Below, in pieces: positions 27,215-35,318 of a stretch of DNA of 64,000 nt. The position numbers were made by a program, and so were the translations under genes. Each line of letters begins with the position of its first letter. Position 1 is the stretch's first letter. The DNA is from Bradyrhizobium diazoefficiens (GTDB taxonomy: Bacteria > Pseudomonadota > Alphaproteobacteria > Rhizobiales > Xanthobacteraceae): NCBI RefSeq assembly GCF_016616885.1, contig NZ_CP067102.1, positions 930,001-994,000 of the forward strand. The letters are read 5' to 3'. Under the pieces are notes generated by a model. That model searched no databases, was not told where the DNA came from, and saw only the letters and a program-made list of their open reading frames with translations.

Positions 27215-28423
27215 ATGACTCAGGCCGGCATTTCGCCGCTGCGCGGGCTTGCGAAACTGAGGACGGCGAAGACGCGCCGCTTCTCGAGCTACGACCGCAC
27301 CGGCGGCAACGACGACAGGCTGCATATCGAGCCGGGCAGAACGGTCGTCATCGCCGAACATGCGGGCTCCGGCGTCGTTACCCATATCTGGGCTACGCTT
27401 GCCTGCGAGAGCGAGAGCTTCCTGCGCAAGATCGTGTTGCGCGCCTATTGGGATGGCGAGGACCATCCAAGCATCGAAGCGCCGATCGGCGATTTCTTCG
27501 GCATGGGCCACGCGCAGACCGGCAATTATGCCAGCCTGCCGATGCAGGCGAGCCCCGAGGACGGCAAGGCGTTCAACTGCTATTTCCCGATGCCCTTTTC
27601 AAGCCACATGCGCTTCACGATCACCAACGAGGCCGAGCACGACCTGCTCTTCTATTATTACGTCGATCTCGAATTGCATGAAGCGCTGGAAGACGGGTTC
27701 GGCCGCTTTCACGCGCAATATCGCCAGGCCCGCCCCGAAGGCGAAAGCGAGGCCGGCCTGACCAACGAGCAGTTCCTCTTCGGCGGCGAGACGACGGACG
27801 GCAAGGCCAACTATACGATCCTGGAGGCCGAAGGCCGCGGCCACTATGTCGGCGTGCTCTTCAGCGTCTATTCGCGCCGCCGCTCCGATGTCTGGGACTG
27901 GTACGGCGAGGGCGACGACATGATCTTCATCGACGGCGAACCGGGCCTCTCGGTGCCGGATACGGTGAGGAAGCCCGATCCGCGCATCGGCCCGAACGCA
28001 GCGCTGATCGAACCGCGCGGCGAAAGCAGCCCCGGCGCCAACGACGTCTGGCCGCCGACCTTGCACGGCACGGGAACCGAGGACTATTTCAACACCGCCT
28101 GGTGCCCGACACAGGAATACAGCGGCCCCTATCACGGCATCATCGCCGCAGGCGGGCCGAACTGGACCGAGCCGGTGACGCTCTACCGCTGGCACATCGA
28201 GGACCCCGCCATCTTCCAGAAGCGCATCCGCGTGACGATCGAGCATGGCCACGCCAACCGCCGCTCCGACGACATCTCCTCCGTCGCCTTCTGGTACCAG
28301 GCCGAACCCCACAAACCCTTCGACGCCCTGCCCTCAGTGGAAGACCGCACCCCGACCTTCCGGCGACCTTATCAGAACTGGAGCGCGGCGGCAGCAGCCG
28401 CTGCCAGGAAGGGTGGCATCTAG
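27215..28423 (+). CDS. DUF2961 / glycoside hydrolase family 172 protein
   Basis: This 402-residue protein begins at ATG 27215 after GAGGAG, 32 bases beyond the permease. Family landmarks are GSGVVTHIWATLACES near the N-terminus, APIGDFFGMGHAQTGNYASLPM, and LHGTGTEDYFNTAW near residues 283-296, where conserved acidic residues lie. DUF2961 is now GH172; characterised members act on alpha-fructofuranosides or D-arabinofuranosides. There is no signal peptide, so it would cleave the imported glycoside in the cytoplasm. The actual sugar is not known. Confidence 0.85.
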   Translation: MTQAGISPLRGLAKLRTAKTRRFSSYDRTGGNDDRLHIEPGRTVVIAEHAGSGVVTHIWATLACESESFLRKIVLRAYWDGEDHPSIEAPIGDFFGMGHAQTGNYASLPMQASPEDGKAFNCYFPMPFSSHMRFTITNEAEHDLLFYYYVDLELHEALEDGFGRFHAQYRQARPEGESEAGLTNEQFLFGGETTDGKANYTILEAEGRGHYVGVLFSVYSRRRSDVWDWYGEGDDMIFIDGEPGLSVPDTVRKPDPRIGPNAALIEPRGESSPGANDVWPPTLHGTGTEDYFNTAWCPTQEYSGPYHGIIAAGGPNWTEPVTLYRWHIEDPAIFQKRIRVTIEHGHANRRSDDISSVAFWYQAEPHKPFDALPSVEDRTPTFRRPYQNWSAAAAAAARKGGI

Positions 28424-28685
28424 CACTACTTTGGCAGATTCATCTCAGTGATGGTCGGCCATCTTCGGCACTTCAGCAAGGCTGCGTGGCATTCTCTCAA
28501 TTGAGTGCACCAATGCCGCAATCTCGACGCGACTGACAAGATGTGCGATCCGTTCGCGGGCAGCGATCAGCTACGTCAATTCTCATCGGGCAATATTGCA
28601 GGGCGAGGGTGGCCCGGACTGGCACGAGCAATTGCAACATGCCAGCGAAGCCACGGGCACGCATTATCACTGATCGCAGGAGCGC
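28424..28685. other. Intergenic stretch between convergent units
   Basis: No gene is evident. It contains the right-hand copy of the direct repeat that also precedes the LacI gene, and therefore probably marks the end of the sugar cassette. Confidence 0.5.
28497..28522. repeat. Direct repeat, right copy (flanks the sugar cassette)
   Basis: TCAATTGAGTGCAC, five bases, then CCGCAAT, in the same orientation as the copy at 22782. The two copies bracket the 5.7-kb LacI/ABC/GH172 cassette. Confidence 0.7.
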
Positions 28686-29381
28686 TCAGTAAGCGAGCTT
28701 TGGATACCAGTCGGTTCCGCGTCCTTCTGGCGTGGTGTCGAGGATGGTCCAGAGCGGATCCATGTCGGGCGCGCCGCGCGGATCCTGTTGGGGGTCGGCC
28801 ATCGTGCTGCTCATCTCGCCGGACCAGAAATGCCGGATCGTGCCGTCGCGCTGCGTGAACACGCTGTAGCCGGGCACGTCGGCATCCTCGGCGCTGACGT
28901 AGTCCCGCGTGTAATCGCCGGAGATGTCAGAGAAGATCTTGTGTCGCGTCCAGCCACGCGCTTTCTTCGCCTCGATCAACCGCGCGATCGGCGACCTCGC
29001 GATGAAGACGAACGCGATACGCTGCTCGATGTCAGGCAATTTGTGCTCCCATGTGCTCATAAAGGACGTGCACATCGGGCATGGCGTCTGCCGCTGCGGC
29101 CCGAACATGTAGCTATAGATCGCGAGCGTCTGCTTGCCGTCGAACAAGTCGGCGAAATTCGCTTTGCCGTTCTCGCCTTCGAGCACGTAGTTTTTCTTCA
29201 CCTCGCCGCCGAGCGGCAGCGCCCGGCGCAGTTCAGCAACACGCTCGATGTGACGACGCAGCTCGATCTCCTCCGCCAGGAGGCCTTGCCGGGCGCGGCG
29301 ATAATCGGCGGTTTCGTTGGGAAAATGGGCCTTGTTCGTACGAGCAAGCTCGGAAGCAGGCTTCAGGATGGAACTATCCAT
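28686..29381 (-). CDS. DUF899 thioredoxin-fold protein
   Basis: The 231-residue protein has the DUF899 pattern: a helical N-terminus with the charged heptads RRARQGLLAEEIELRRHIERV, then YVLEGENGKANFADLF, and the thioredoxin-like turn QTPCPMCTSFMSTWEH with a CxxC pair. The C-terminal tail PEGRGTDWYPKLAY is also typical. The start is taken at ATG 29381. It lies after the DUF1349 gene on the same strand; its substrate is unknown. Confidence 0.85.
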   Translation of the reverse strand: MDSSILKPASELARTNKAHFPNETADYRRARQGLLAEEIELRRHIERVAELRRALPLGGEVKKNYVLEGENGKANFADLFDGKQTLAIYSYMFGPQRQTPCPMCTSFMSTWEHKLPDIEQRIAFVFIARSPIARLIEAKKARGWTRHKIFSDISGDYTRDYVSAEDADVPGYSVFTQRDGTIRHFWSGEMSSTMADPQQDPRGAPDMDPLWTILDTTPEGRGTDWYPKLAY

Positions 29382-29578
29382 GGCGTGACCTCTGGTTGGG
29401 GCCGATATCCGTGAAGACGTCCGGCGGCGCCTCGTTCCGACACCTCCGCTCAATTATTCGGAAAGCGCTCGCGAATGTGGTGCGGCCGCGGACCCGACTC
29501 ATATGAGCATGCCGTCCCAGGATATTCCGCCCTCTAAGATAGCTTGCGCCAGTTCCCGAGCCTTGTGCTGCATCCGCT

Positions 29579-30172
29579 CTAGCTGAGATCGTGCAGATCC
29601 TTGCCGAGCGGCGGTTTCAGGGAAAATCTCGTGAACGTGACCGGCAATCCCCCTCGTTCGGGTGTGCAAGCCATAGGTCCGACCCAGTAGGATTGCGCAA
29701 TGGTGAAAGGAGCCAATCGGACGAGTGGCCAGACTTTGCCATCAGCCGACGCCTGCAATCGAAGAACGCCGTCGGCGACGGTGACGCGCATCCAAAAATC
29801 GCCGGCATCGTGCTCATACGGGGCAGTTGCCCAATCCGATTGCCCGTTGGTCAATACGCTCGAAAGCATGGCGCGCCCGTCGGAGAACTCAATTCCGGCT
29901 TTGACCCAGTGCTCCGGATCGACGCGCACCATGATGCCGGCTTGATCGTACAGGGCCTGAAAATCGCACTGGACGCGCAGCTCGGCAGTAAACGCCTGCG
30001 CCGTCCGAAAACCCAGAAAATGGCCGCTGTCGCGGCAGAACCCATAGTGAGTCTTGCGCCAGAAATCGGTGGCCTTGTCGGTGACGATCTCGAGGGTGTC
30101 GCCCAGCGCGGTCCACCGTTCCGGTTCATTCAGCCAGACACCATCCTGCCTGGCGAAGATGGCAGCGCTCAT
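29579..30172 (-). CDS. DUF1349 (concanavalin-like) protein
   Basis: This 197-residue protein has a lectin/concanavalin-type jelly-roll pattern. Landmarks are DFWRKTHYGFCRDSGHFLGF, ALYDQAGIMVRVDPEHWVKAGIEF and DFWMRVTVADGVLRLQASADGKVW. It has no signal peptide. ATG 30172 follows GAGG. It is the first gene downstream of the ribose-type ABC operon on the same strand, so it may act on the imported sugar; that is inference. Confidence 0.8.
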   Translation of the reverse strand: MSAAIFARQDGVWLNEPERWTALGDTLEIVTDKATDFWRKTHYGFCRDSGHFLGFRTAQAFTAELRVQCDFQALYDQAGIMVRVDPEHWVKAGIEFSDGRAMLSSVLTNGQSDWATAPYEHDAGDFWMRVTVADGVLRLQASADGKVWPLVRLAPFTIAQSYWVGPMACTPERGGLPVTFTRFSLKPPLGKDLHDLS

Positions 30173-30312
30173 TTCAAACCTCAAAGAAAGTTGCCGATTC
30201 CGCCGGATGTCGATCTGGCGCGATCAACAGCCGCGCCGCGAATGGAGAGCCCGGTGCGAGATTTGTCGCACCTGGCTCTCGCGGCCGCTATTTCGGTATA
30301 GCCAGATCAGAG

Positions 30313-31281
30313 CTATCCATTCTTCTTCAGGATCTCCGACGCGTTCTCCTTGGTGATCAGCATCGTCGGCAAGGTGATGACCGGCTCGAGCTTCTCGCCC
30401 TTGAGCAGCTTTGCCGCCTGCCTCAATCCTTCTGCGCCGGGCGTTGCGTAGAGGAATGTCGCGGTGAGCTGGCCCTTGGAGACCCAGGTGACGCCTTCGT
30501 CCGGCAATCCGTCGATGCCAATGATGAACTTGATGTCCTTGTCGCGGCCGGCGTCCTTGGCGGCGAGATACGCGCCGTAGGCCATCGGATCGTTATGGCC
30601 ATAGACCATGTCGATCTTCTCGTTGTTGCGAAGCGCCGTTGTCATGATGTCGTAGGCCTTGTCCTGCTTCCAGTCGCCCGACTGGTTGTTGAGCAGGTAC
30701 TTGATGCCTTTCTCCTTGTCGGTGAAGGCATGGAAGCCGTCGTGCCGATCGTGCGCGGGTTGGGTGCCCATGCCGCCCCAGATTTCGACGACGTTGCCGG
30801 CCGCCTTGCCCGGACCGCCGAGCAGCTTCACCGCGTGCTCGCCGGCCGCCTTGCCGATAGCGACGTTGTCGCCACCGATGAACTGGGTGATGCGCTTGGT
30901 GTCGACGTTGCGGTCGAGCACGATGACGGGAATCTTGGCGTCGATCCCCTTTTCGACCACGCCGGTCAGGCCGGCCGATTCCTTGGGCGAGATCAGGAGC
31001 ACGTTGACCTGCTGTACGATCAAATTGTCGCAATCGGCGACTTGCTTCTCGGTCTTGTCCTGGCCGTCCGTAATGATGAGGTCGATATCCGGATGGTTCT
31101 TCGCCTCGGCCTGGATGTCCTTGTTGAATTGCACGCGCCACGGCTCCAGCGTGGTGCACTGGCTGAAACCGACTTTCGACTTGCCGGCGGCCCTTGCAGG
31201 CGTCCAACCGACCGGCAGATAGATGGTCATTGCGGCACCCGCCGCGGTGGTCGACAATTTCAAGAATTCACGACGCTTCAT
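30313..31281 (-). CDS. Sugar ABC transporter substrate-binding protein (ribose/RbsB-like)
   Basis: This 322-residue protein has a twin-arginine-like leader (KRREFLKLSTTAAGAAM) and a type-1 periplasmic-binding fold. Landmarks are VGFSQCTTLEPWRVQFNKDI, DCDNLIVQQVNVLLISPKES, VIVLDRNVD and VYGHNDPMAYGAYLAAKDAGRDKDIKFIGIDG-like strands. GGGAGG precedes ATG 31281. It is the last ABC component in the operon read from 34242 leftward; its gene start overlaps the permease end by 14 bases. Confidence 0.9.
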   Translation of the reverse strand: MKRREFLKLSTTAAGAAMTIYLPVGWTPARAAGKSKVGFSQCTTLEPWRVQFNKDIQAEAKNHPDIDLIITDGQDKTEKQVADCDNLIVQQVNVLLISPKESAGLTGVVEKGIDAKIPVIVLDRNVDTKRITQFIGGDNVAIGKAAGEHAVKLLGGPGKAAGNVVEIWGGMGTQPAHDRHDGFHAFTDKEKGIKYLLNNQSGDWKQDKAYDIMTTALRNNEKIDMVYGHNDPMAYGAYLAAKDAGRDKDIKFIIGIDGLPDEGVTWVSKGQLTATFLYATPGAEGLRQAAKLLKGEKLEPVITLPTMLITKENASEILKKNG

Positions 31282-32605
31282 CGAGATCCTCCCTTGCGAG
31301 TTGGGCCTTTGCGGCACTTGGCGGCCGATGGGGTTCGGCCGTTCTCGGATCGGCCTGTGCTTCGCCCGATCGGCGGAACCGCCATCGCGCGACGAGCTGG
31401 CCGAGATTCTGTTCCTGCACCAGCACGGTGCAGACGATGATCAACCCCTTCATCACGAGCTGGACATTGGAGTCGATGTTCTGAAGCTGAAGGATGTCGG
31501 AGAGCAGGCCGAAGATCAGGACGCCGACGAACGTGCCGGCGAGGCCGCCGCGGCCGCCCATCAGGCTGGTGCCGCCGATCACAACGGCGGCGATCGCGTC
31601 GAGCTCGAGGCCGGTGCCTGCGTCGGGCTTGCCCTGGCGGTACTGCGCGACGAACAGCACGCCGGCGATCCCCGCGAGAAGGCCCGACAACAGGTAGGCC
31701 GTGAGTTGCACCTGCGCGACCTTGATGCCGGAGAGCTTTGCAGCCTCGATATTGCCGCCGATCGCGTAAGCGTAGCGCCCGAAGGTAGTGAAGCGCAGGA
31801 TCGCGCCGAACAGACCGATCGCCGCGAGGAAGAAGACGCTCGGGACTGGCAACACGCCCCACAGCATCGAACGCAGCAGCTCAAAGGCCTCGGTCGCATT
31901 GGTGCCGGTGTAGACCGGTACCACGGCATTGTCGGACCCGGCCGTCAATCGCGAGATGCCGAGTGCGCTGACCATCATCGCGAGCGTCGCGATGAAGGGC
32001 TGCAGCCGGCCGGCAACGATCAGGAGCCCGTTGATGCCGCCAAGCACCATCGCGAGGCAGGGCGCGATCACCAGGGCACCGAGCACGCCGAATTTTGCCG
32101 GCACCTGGCTCATCGTCCACCACCCGATTGCGATGGCGGCGACGAGCCCGAGCAATCCCGGTATGCCCGTGCTCTGCCAGCGCGTCAGCGAGATCTCGCG
32201 TCGTCGTCCGGCACTGACATCGCGGCCACGCGCGAGGCCGGCGAACACGAAGCGTGCAGCCAGCGCCACGGTGGCGCCGCCGACGAGGATCGCCGCCGGC
32301 ACGCCGATGACGGACGCCGCGGTCCAGCCGGGCTTGGTCAACAGCATCGCGCAGATCACCGTCGAGAATCCCATCACCGAGCCGACCGACAGGTCGATGC
32401 CGCCGAGCAGGATGACCATGGTCATTCCGGTCGCGACCAGTCCGGTGATCGACACCTGGCGCAGCACGTCGGTCAGGTTGCCGTAGGACAGGAAGATGTT
32501 GTGGCCGGATGACGTCTGCGGCGAGATAACAGCGCCGATCAGGCAGATCAGCAGCAGTCCCCAATAGAGCTTGGTGCGGGAGAGCAGGCGGAACAGGGCT
32601 TTCAT
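31268..32605 (-). CDS. Sugar ABC transporter permease (RbsC-like)
   Basis: This 445-residue permease is longer than typical RbsC (about 320) because of an extra loop and helix around residues 110-150 and a polar C-terminal tail. The CUT2 signature MVILLGGIDLSVGSVMGFS and the GGTSLMGGRGGLAGTFVGVLI segment are clear. ATG 32605 overlaps the ATPase stop by four bases. It forms the membrane channel with the adjacent ATPase and binding protein. Confidence 0.9.
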   Translation of the reverse strand: MKALFRLLSRTKLYWGLLLICLIGAVISPQTSSGHNIFLSYGNLTDVLRQVSITGLVATGMTMVILLGGIDLSVGSVMGFSTVICAMLLTKPGWTAASVIGVPAAILVGGATVALAARFVFAGLARGRDVSAGRRREISLTRWQSTGIPGLLGLVAAIAIGWWTMSQVPAKFGVLGALVIAPCLAMVLGGINGLLIVAGRLQPFIATLAMMVSALGISRLTAGSDNAVVPVYTGTNATEAFELLRSMLWGVLPVPSVFFLAAIGLFGAILRFTTFGRYAYAIGGNIEAAKLSGIKVAQVQLTAYLLSGLLAGIAGVLFVAQYRQGKPDAGTGLELDAIAAVVIGGTSLMGGRGGLAGTFVGVLIFGLLSDILQLQNIDSNVQLVMKGLIIVCTVLVQEQNLGQLVARWRFRRSGEAQADPRTAEPHRPPSAAKAQLAREDLDEAS

Positions 32606-34242
32606 GATGCGGCTTCCTGCGACCAATTCGCCATTCCCGGCGCCGCAAGGCGCATCACCGTCTCCTGTGTCGCGTTCTCGCGTGCGAGGATGCCGGTCTG
32701 CCGTCCCTCGCACATGACGAGGATGCGGTCGGACAACAGCAGCAGTTCGGGCATTTCCGAGGTGACCACGACGATGCCGAGCCCCTGCGCGGCGAGATCG
32801 AAGATCAACCGGTAGATCTCCTGCTTGGCGCCGATGTCGATGCCGCGGGTTGGCTCGTCGAGCAGCAGGATGCGCGGCTCGGTCGCCAGCCATTTGCCGA
32901 TCACGACCTTTTGCTGGTTGCCGCCGGACAGCGCGGCGGCCTCCTGGCCGATGCCGGTGCAGCGAACCGAGAGCCGCTTGACCATGTCGGCGGCGAGTGC
33001 GCGCTCGCGCGCGAACGCGCGCAGGCCAAATCGCGAGAGCGCGCCGATCGAGGGCAGCGCGACATTGTCGCAGATCGAGGCGGCCAGATGCAGGCCGCGC
33101 TCCTTGCGGTCCTCGCTGACGAGCGCGACGCCGAGACGGTAGGCGTCGGAGGGAGAGTTGATGTCGACCGCAGCACCGTCGATCGCGATGCTGCCGGTCC
33201 GCCAGCCACGCGCCACACCGAAGATCGACTCCAGGATCTCCGTCCGGCCGGACCCGAGCAGGCCGCCGACACCGAGAATCTCGCCGCGCTTGAGCTCGAA
33301 ACTCACGCCGTGCAGCGTCCGCCGCCATCCGTGCGGACCGAGCGTATCCAGCGTCAGGTCCTGCACCGAGAGGACGACCGCGCCGTCCTGCGCCGTCGCG
33401 CCCCGCTCGTTCGCGGTCATCTCGCGGCCGACCATCGCCGAGATGATGGCTGCTCGCGAGAGTTCGTCGATTCGTGCCGTCACCACGCGCCGGCCGTCGC
33501 GCAGCACGGTGACACGGTCGGCAAGCTCCATCACCTCCTCGATGCGATGCGACGTGTAGATGATCGCGACGCCTTCGCTTGCGAGTTGGCGCACGATCTT
33601 GAACAATGTGTCGCATTCCGACGACGATAGCGCCGAGGTCGGCTCGTCCATGATGAGGATGCGCGCATTGAGCGATAGCGCCTTGGCGATCTCGACGAGC
33701 TGCTGCTCGCCAACGCGCAGGCCGGCAATCCTGGTGTCAGGCGCGATGGTTACGCCGAGGCGGGCCAGCAGGCGCTCGGCGGCCCTCACCACCCGGCGCC
33801 GGTCGATCAATACGCCGCCGATCAGCGGCTCTCGGCCAAGGAAGATATTGTCGGCGACGCTCAGCTCGGGAACGAGATTCAGCTCCTGGTGGATGATGGC
33901 GACGCCGGCCTCTTCAGCGTCGCGCACGCCGCCGAAGGAGGCCGCGTGGCCCTCGACCAGAATTGTGCCGTCGTAGGTCGTATGCACGCCGGCTAAGATC
34001 TTCATCAGGGTGCTCTTGCCGGCACCGTTCTCGCCCATCAGCGCGTGCACTTCGCCGTGGCGAAGGTCGAAGTCGACGTCGTGGAGCGCATTCACCCCGG
34101 CAAAGGATTTGGAGACCCGTTCCGCGCAGAGGACGGCATGTCTGCCCGGCACGCCGGCACGGCTGCCAAGTTCGACCACGCGAGACGAGCGCGGCGCACC
34201 ACGCTCGTCGTCCGTCCCGAGCGCGCCGAAGCGTGTCTCCAT
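32602..34242 (-). CDS. Sugar ABC transporter ATP-binding protein (two-domain, RbsA/MglA-like)
   Basis: This 546-residue protein has two ABC domains. The first has Walker A GENGAGKST, signature LRVGEQQLVEIAKAL and Walker B ILIMDEPTSALS. The second has the degenerate P-loop GLLGSGRTE usual in this family, signature LSGGNQQKVVIGKWL and Walker B ILLLDEPTRGID. About 45 N-terminal residues precede the first domain. GGGAGGAAAA precedes ATG 34242. It is the first gene of the operon, divergent from a GntR regulator. Confidence 0.92.
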   Translation of the reverse strand: METRFGALGTDDERGAPRSSRVVELGSRAGVPGRHAVLCAERVSKSFAGVNALHDVDFDLRHGEVHALMGENGAGKSTLMKILAGVHTTYDGTILVEGHAASFGGVRDAEEAGVAIIHQELNLVPELSVADNIFLGREPLIGGVLIDRRRVVRAAERLLARLGVTIAPDTRIAGLRVGEQQLVEIAKALSLNARILIMDEPTSALSSSECDTLFKIVRQLASEGVAIIYTSHRIEEVMELADRVTVLRDGRRVVTARIDELSRAAIISAMVGREMTANERGATAQDGAVVLSVQDLTLDTLGPHGWRRTLHGVSFELKRGEILGVGGLLGSGRTEILESIFGVARGWRTGSIAIDGAAVDINSPSDAYRLGVALVSEDRKERGLHLAASICDNVALPSIGALSRFGLRAFARERALAADMVKRLSVRCTGIGQEAAALSGGNQQKVVIGKWLATEPRILLLDEPTRGIDIGAKQEIYRLIFDLAAQGLGIVVVTSEMPELLLLSDRILVMCEGRQTGILARENATQETVMRLAAPGMANWSQEAAS

Positions 34243-34311
34243 TGGCTTTTCCTCCCGGCGTGCCGCCAGTCCTTGAAGACATCGAGCCGCAGGTGACCGT
34301 CTATTCATTGA

Positions 34312-34332
34312 CTGATATGCTAGTTATATCAG
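34312..34332. promoter_or_regulatory. Candidate GntR operator in the divergent promoter region
   Basis: The inverted repeat CTGATAT-N7-ATATCAG lies between the ABC ATPase gene (start 34242, leftward) and the GntR gene (start 34412, rightward). Its position suggests control of both by the GntR protein. Confidence 0.6.
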
Positions 34333-34411
34333 ATGAGGCTCGTCAAGCCTTTTGGCCGCGCGATTGGCGTCGCGGCATCGAAATGTGTAGATCGGCCCGG
34401 GGGAACACAGC

Positions 34412-35125
34412 ATGCATTCAGTCGGCGGGTTCAGTGGCGGCGCGAGGCCAGCGCGCGGGCGTAGCGCAGGCGGGTCGAAAGTCGATCTGGCCTATCTTGC
34501 GCTGAAGCGCGCCATCGTCTCAGGCACGCTCGCGCCCGAAACGCCGATTGACAAGAACGAGTGGTGCGCGCGCTTTGAAGTGTCGAAGCTGTCGATCACG
34601 ACGGCGATCAACAGGCTCGCCTTCGAAGGGCTCGTTGTGGTCGAGCCGCAGCGCGGCTCCTACGTCGCCAGGATTCATCTGGAGGACGTCCGGCAGTGGA
34701 TGCTGATGCGCCGCGCGCTGGAGGTCGAGATCGTCGGCGTCTGCGCGGCCAGCATGTCGGACGATGCGATCGGCGCGCTCGGCCAGAATCTCGCCTATCA
34801 AAAGGCGGCGATCGCGAGCGGAGACCTCGAAGGATTCCACGAGCTTGATACCAGGTTTCATCGCCAGATGACCGAGGGCCTGGGCCTCGCGCGCGTCGGC
34901 GAAGTTCTTGACCCGATCCGAACTCATCTTGAACGCGTCCGCCGCACGCTGCTGCCCGAGCCGGGCCGGCCCAAGGGCACTTACCTGGAGCACGAGGCGA
35001 TCTACCGCGGGATTGCAGATCGCGATCCTGAAAGGGCCAGGGGCGAGATGGCCAGCCATCTCGACCGCGTCGCGCGCGAGCTGCATGCCTTCGTGGAGAA
35101 GCATCCCGGCTTCTTTGAGAGCTAG
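34412..35125 (+). CDS. GntR-family regulator (FCD domain)
   Basis: This 237-residue protein has a GntR winged helix (residues ~25-90; AYLALKRAIVSGTLAPETPIDKNEW and RLAFEGLVVVEPQRGSYVA). A helical FCD effector domain with metal-binding His positions follows (ELDTRFHRQM, GEMASHLDRV). It is divergent from the ribose-type ABC operon and probably controls it. The effector is likely a sugar acid or sugar, not determined. Confidence 0.88.
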   Translation: MHSVGGFSGGARPARGRSAGGSKVDLAYLALKRAIVSGTLAPETPIDKNEWCARFEVSKLSITTAINRLAFEGLVVVEPQRGSYVARIHLEDVRQWMLMRRALEVEIVGVCAASMSDDAIGALGQNLAYQKAAIASGDLEGFHELDTRFHRQMTEGLGLARVGEVLDPIRTHLERVRRTLLPEPGRPKGTYLEHEAIYRGIADRDPERARGEMASHLDRVARELHAFVEKHPGFFES

Positions 35126-35228
35126 CCTGAGGTGTGGCACATGTCGCGCGAGCTTCAGCGATCTTGTACGGTTCTGCCGGCCTGGTTGGTACTCCCCCGC
35201 ACCCGACGGGCTTTTCACGAAGGTGCGC

Positions 35229-35265
35229 CCCCGGCAATCTCAATCGATCGCCGGGGTTCTTTTTC
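35229..35265 (+). terminator. Rho-independent terminator
   Basis: A stem CCCCGGC / GCCGGGG with a 14-nt AT-rich loop is followed by TTCTTTTT. It lies about 100 bases after the GntR stop, leaving a short transcribed leader-like stretch between. Confidence 0.75.
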
Positions 35266-35318
35266 GACGTGACGTTCGCATTTGCCGCCGATGCGGATGT
35301 TTGCCCATTCACGATGGG

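Noticed and set aside
32606..33616. N-terminal extension of the RbsC-like permease
   Set aside because: It overlaps the ATPase gene almost fully in another frame; the ATG at 32605 with a four-base overlap is the natural start.
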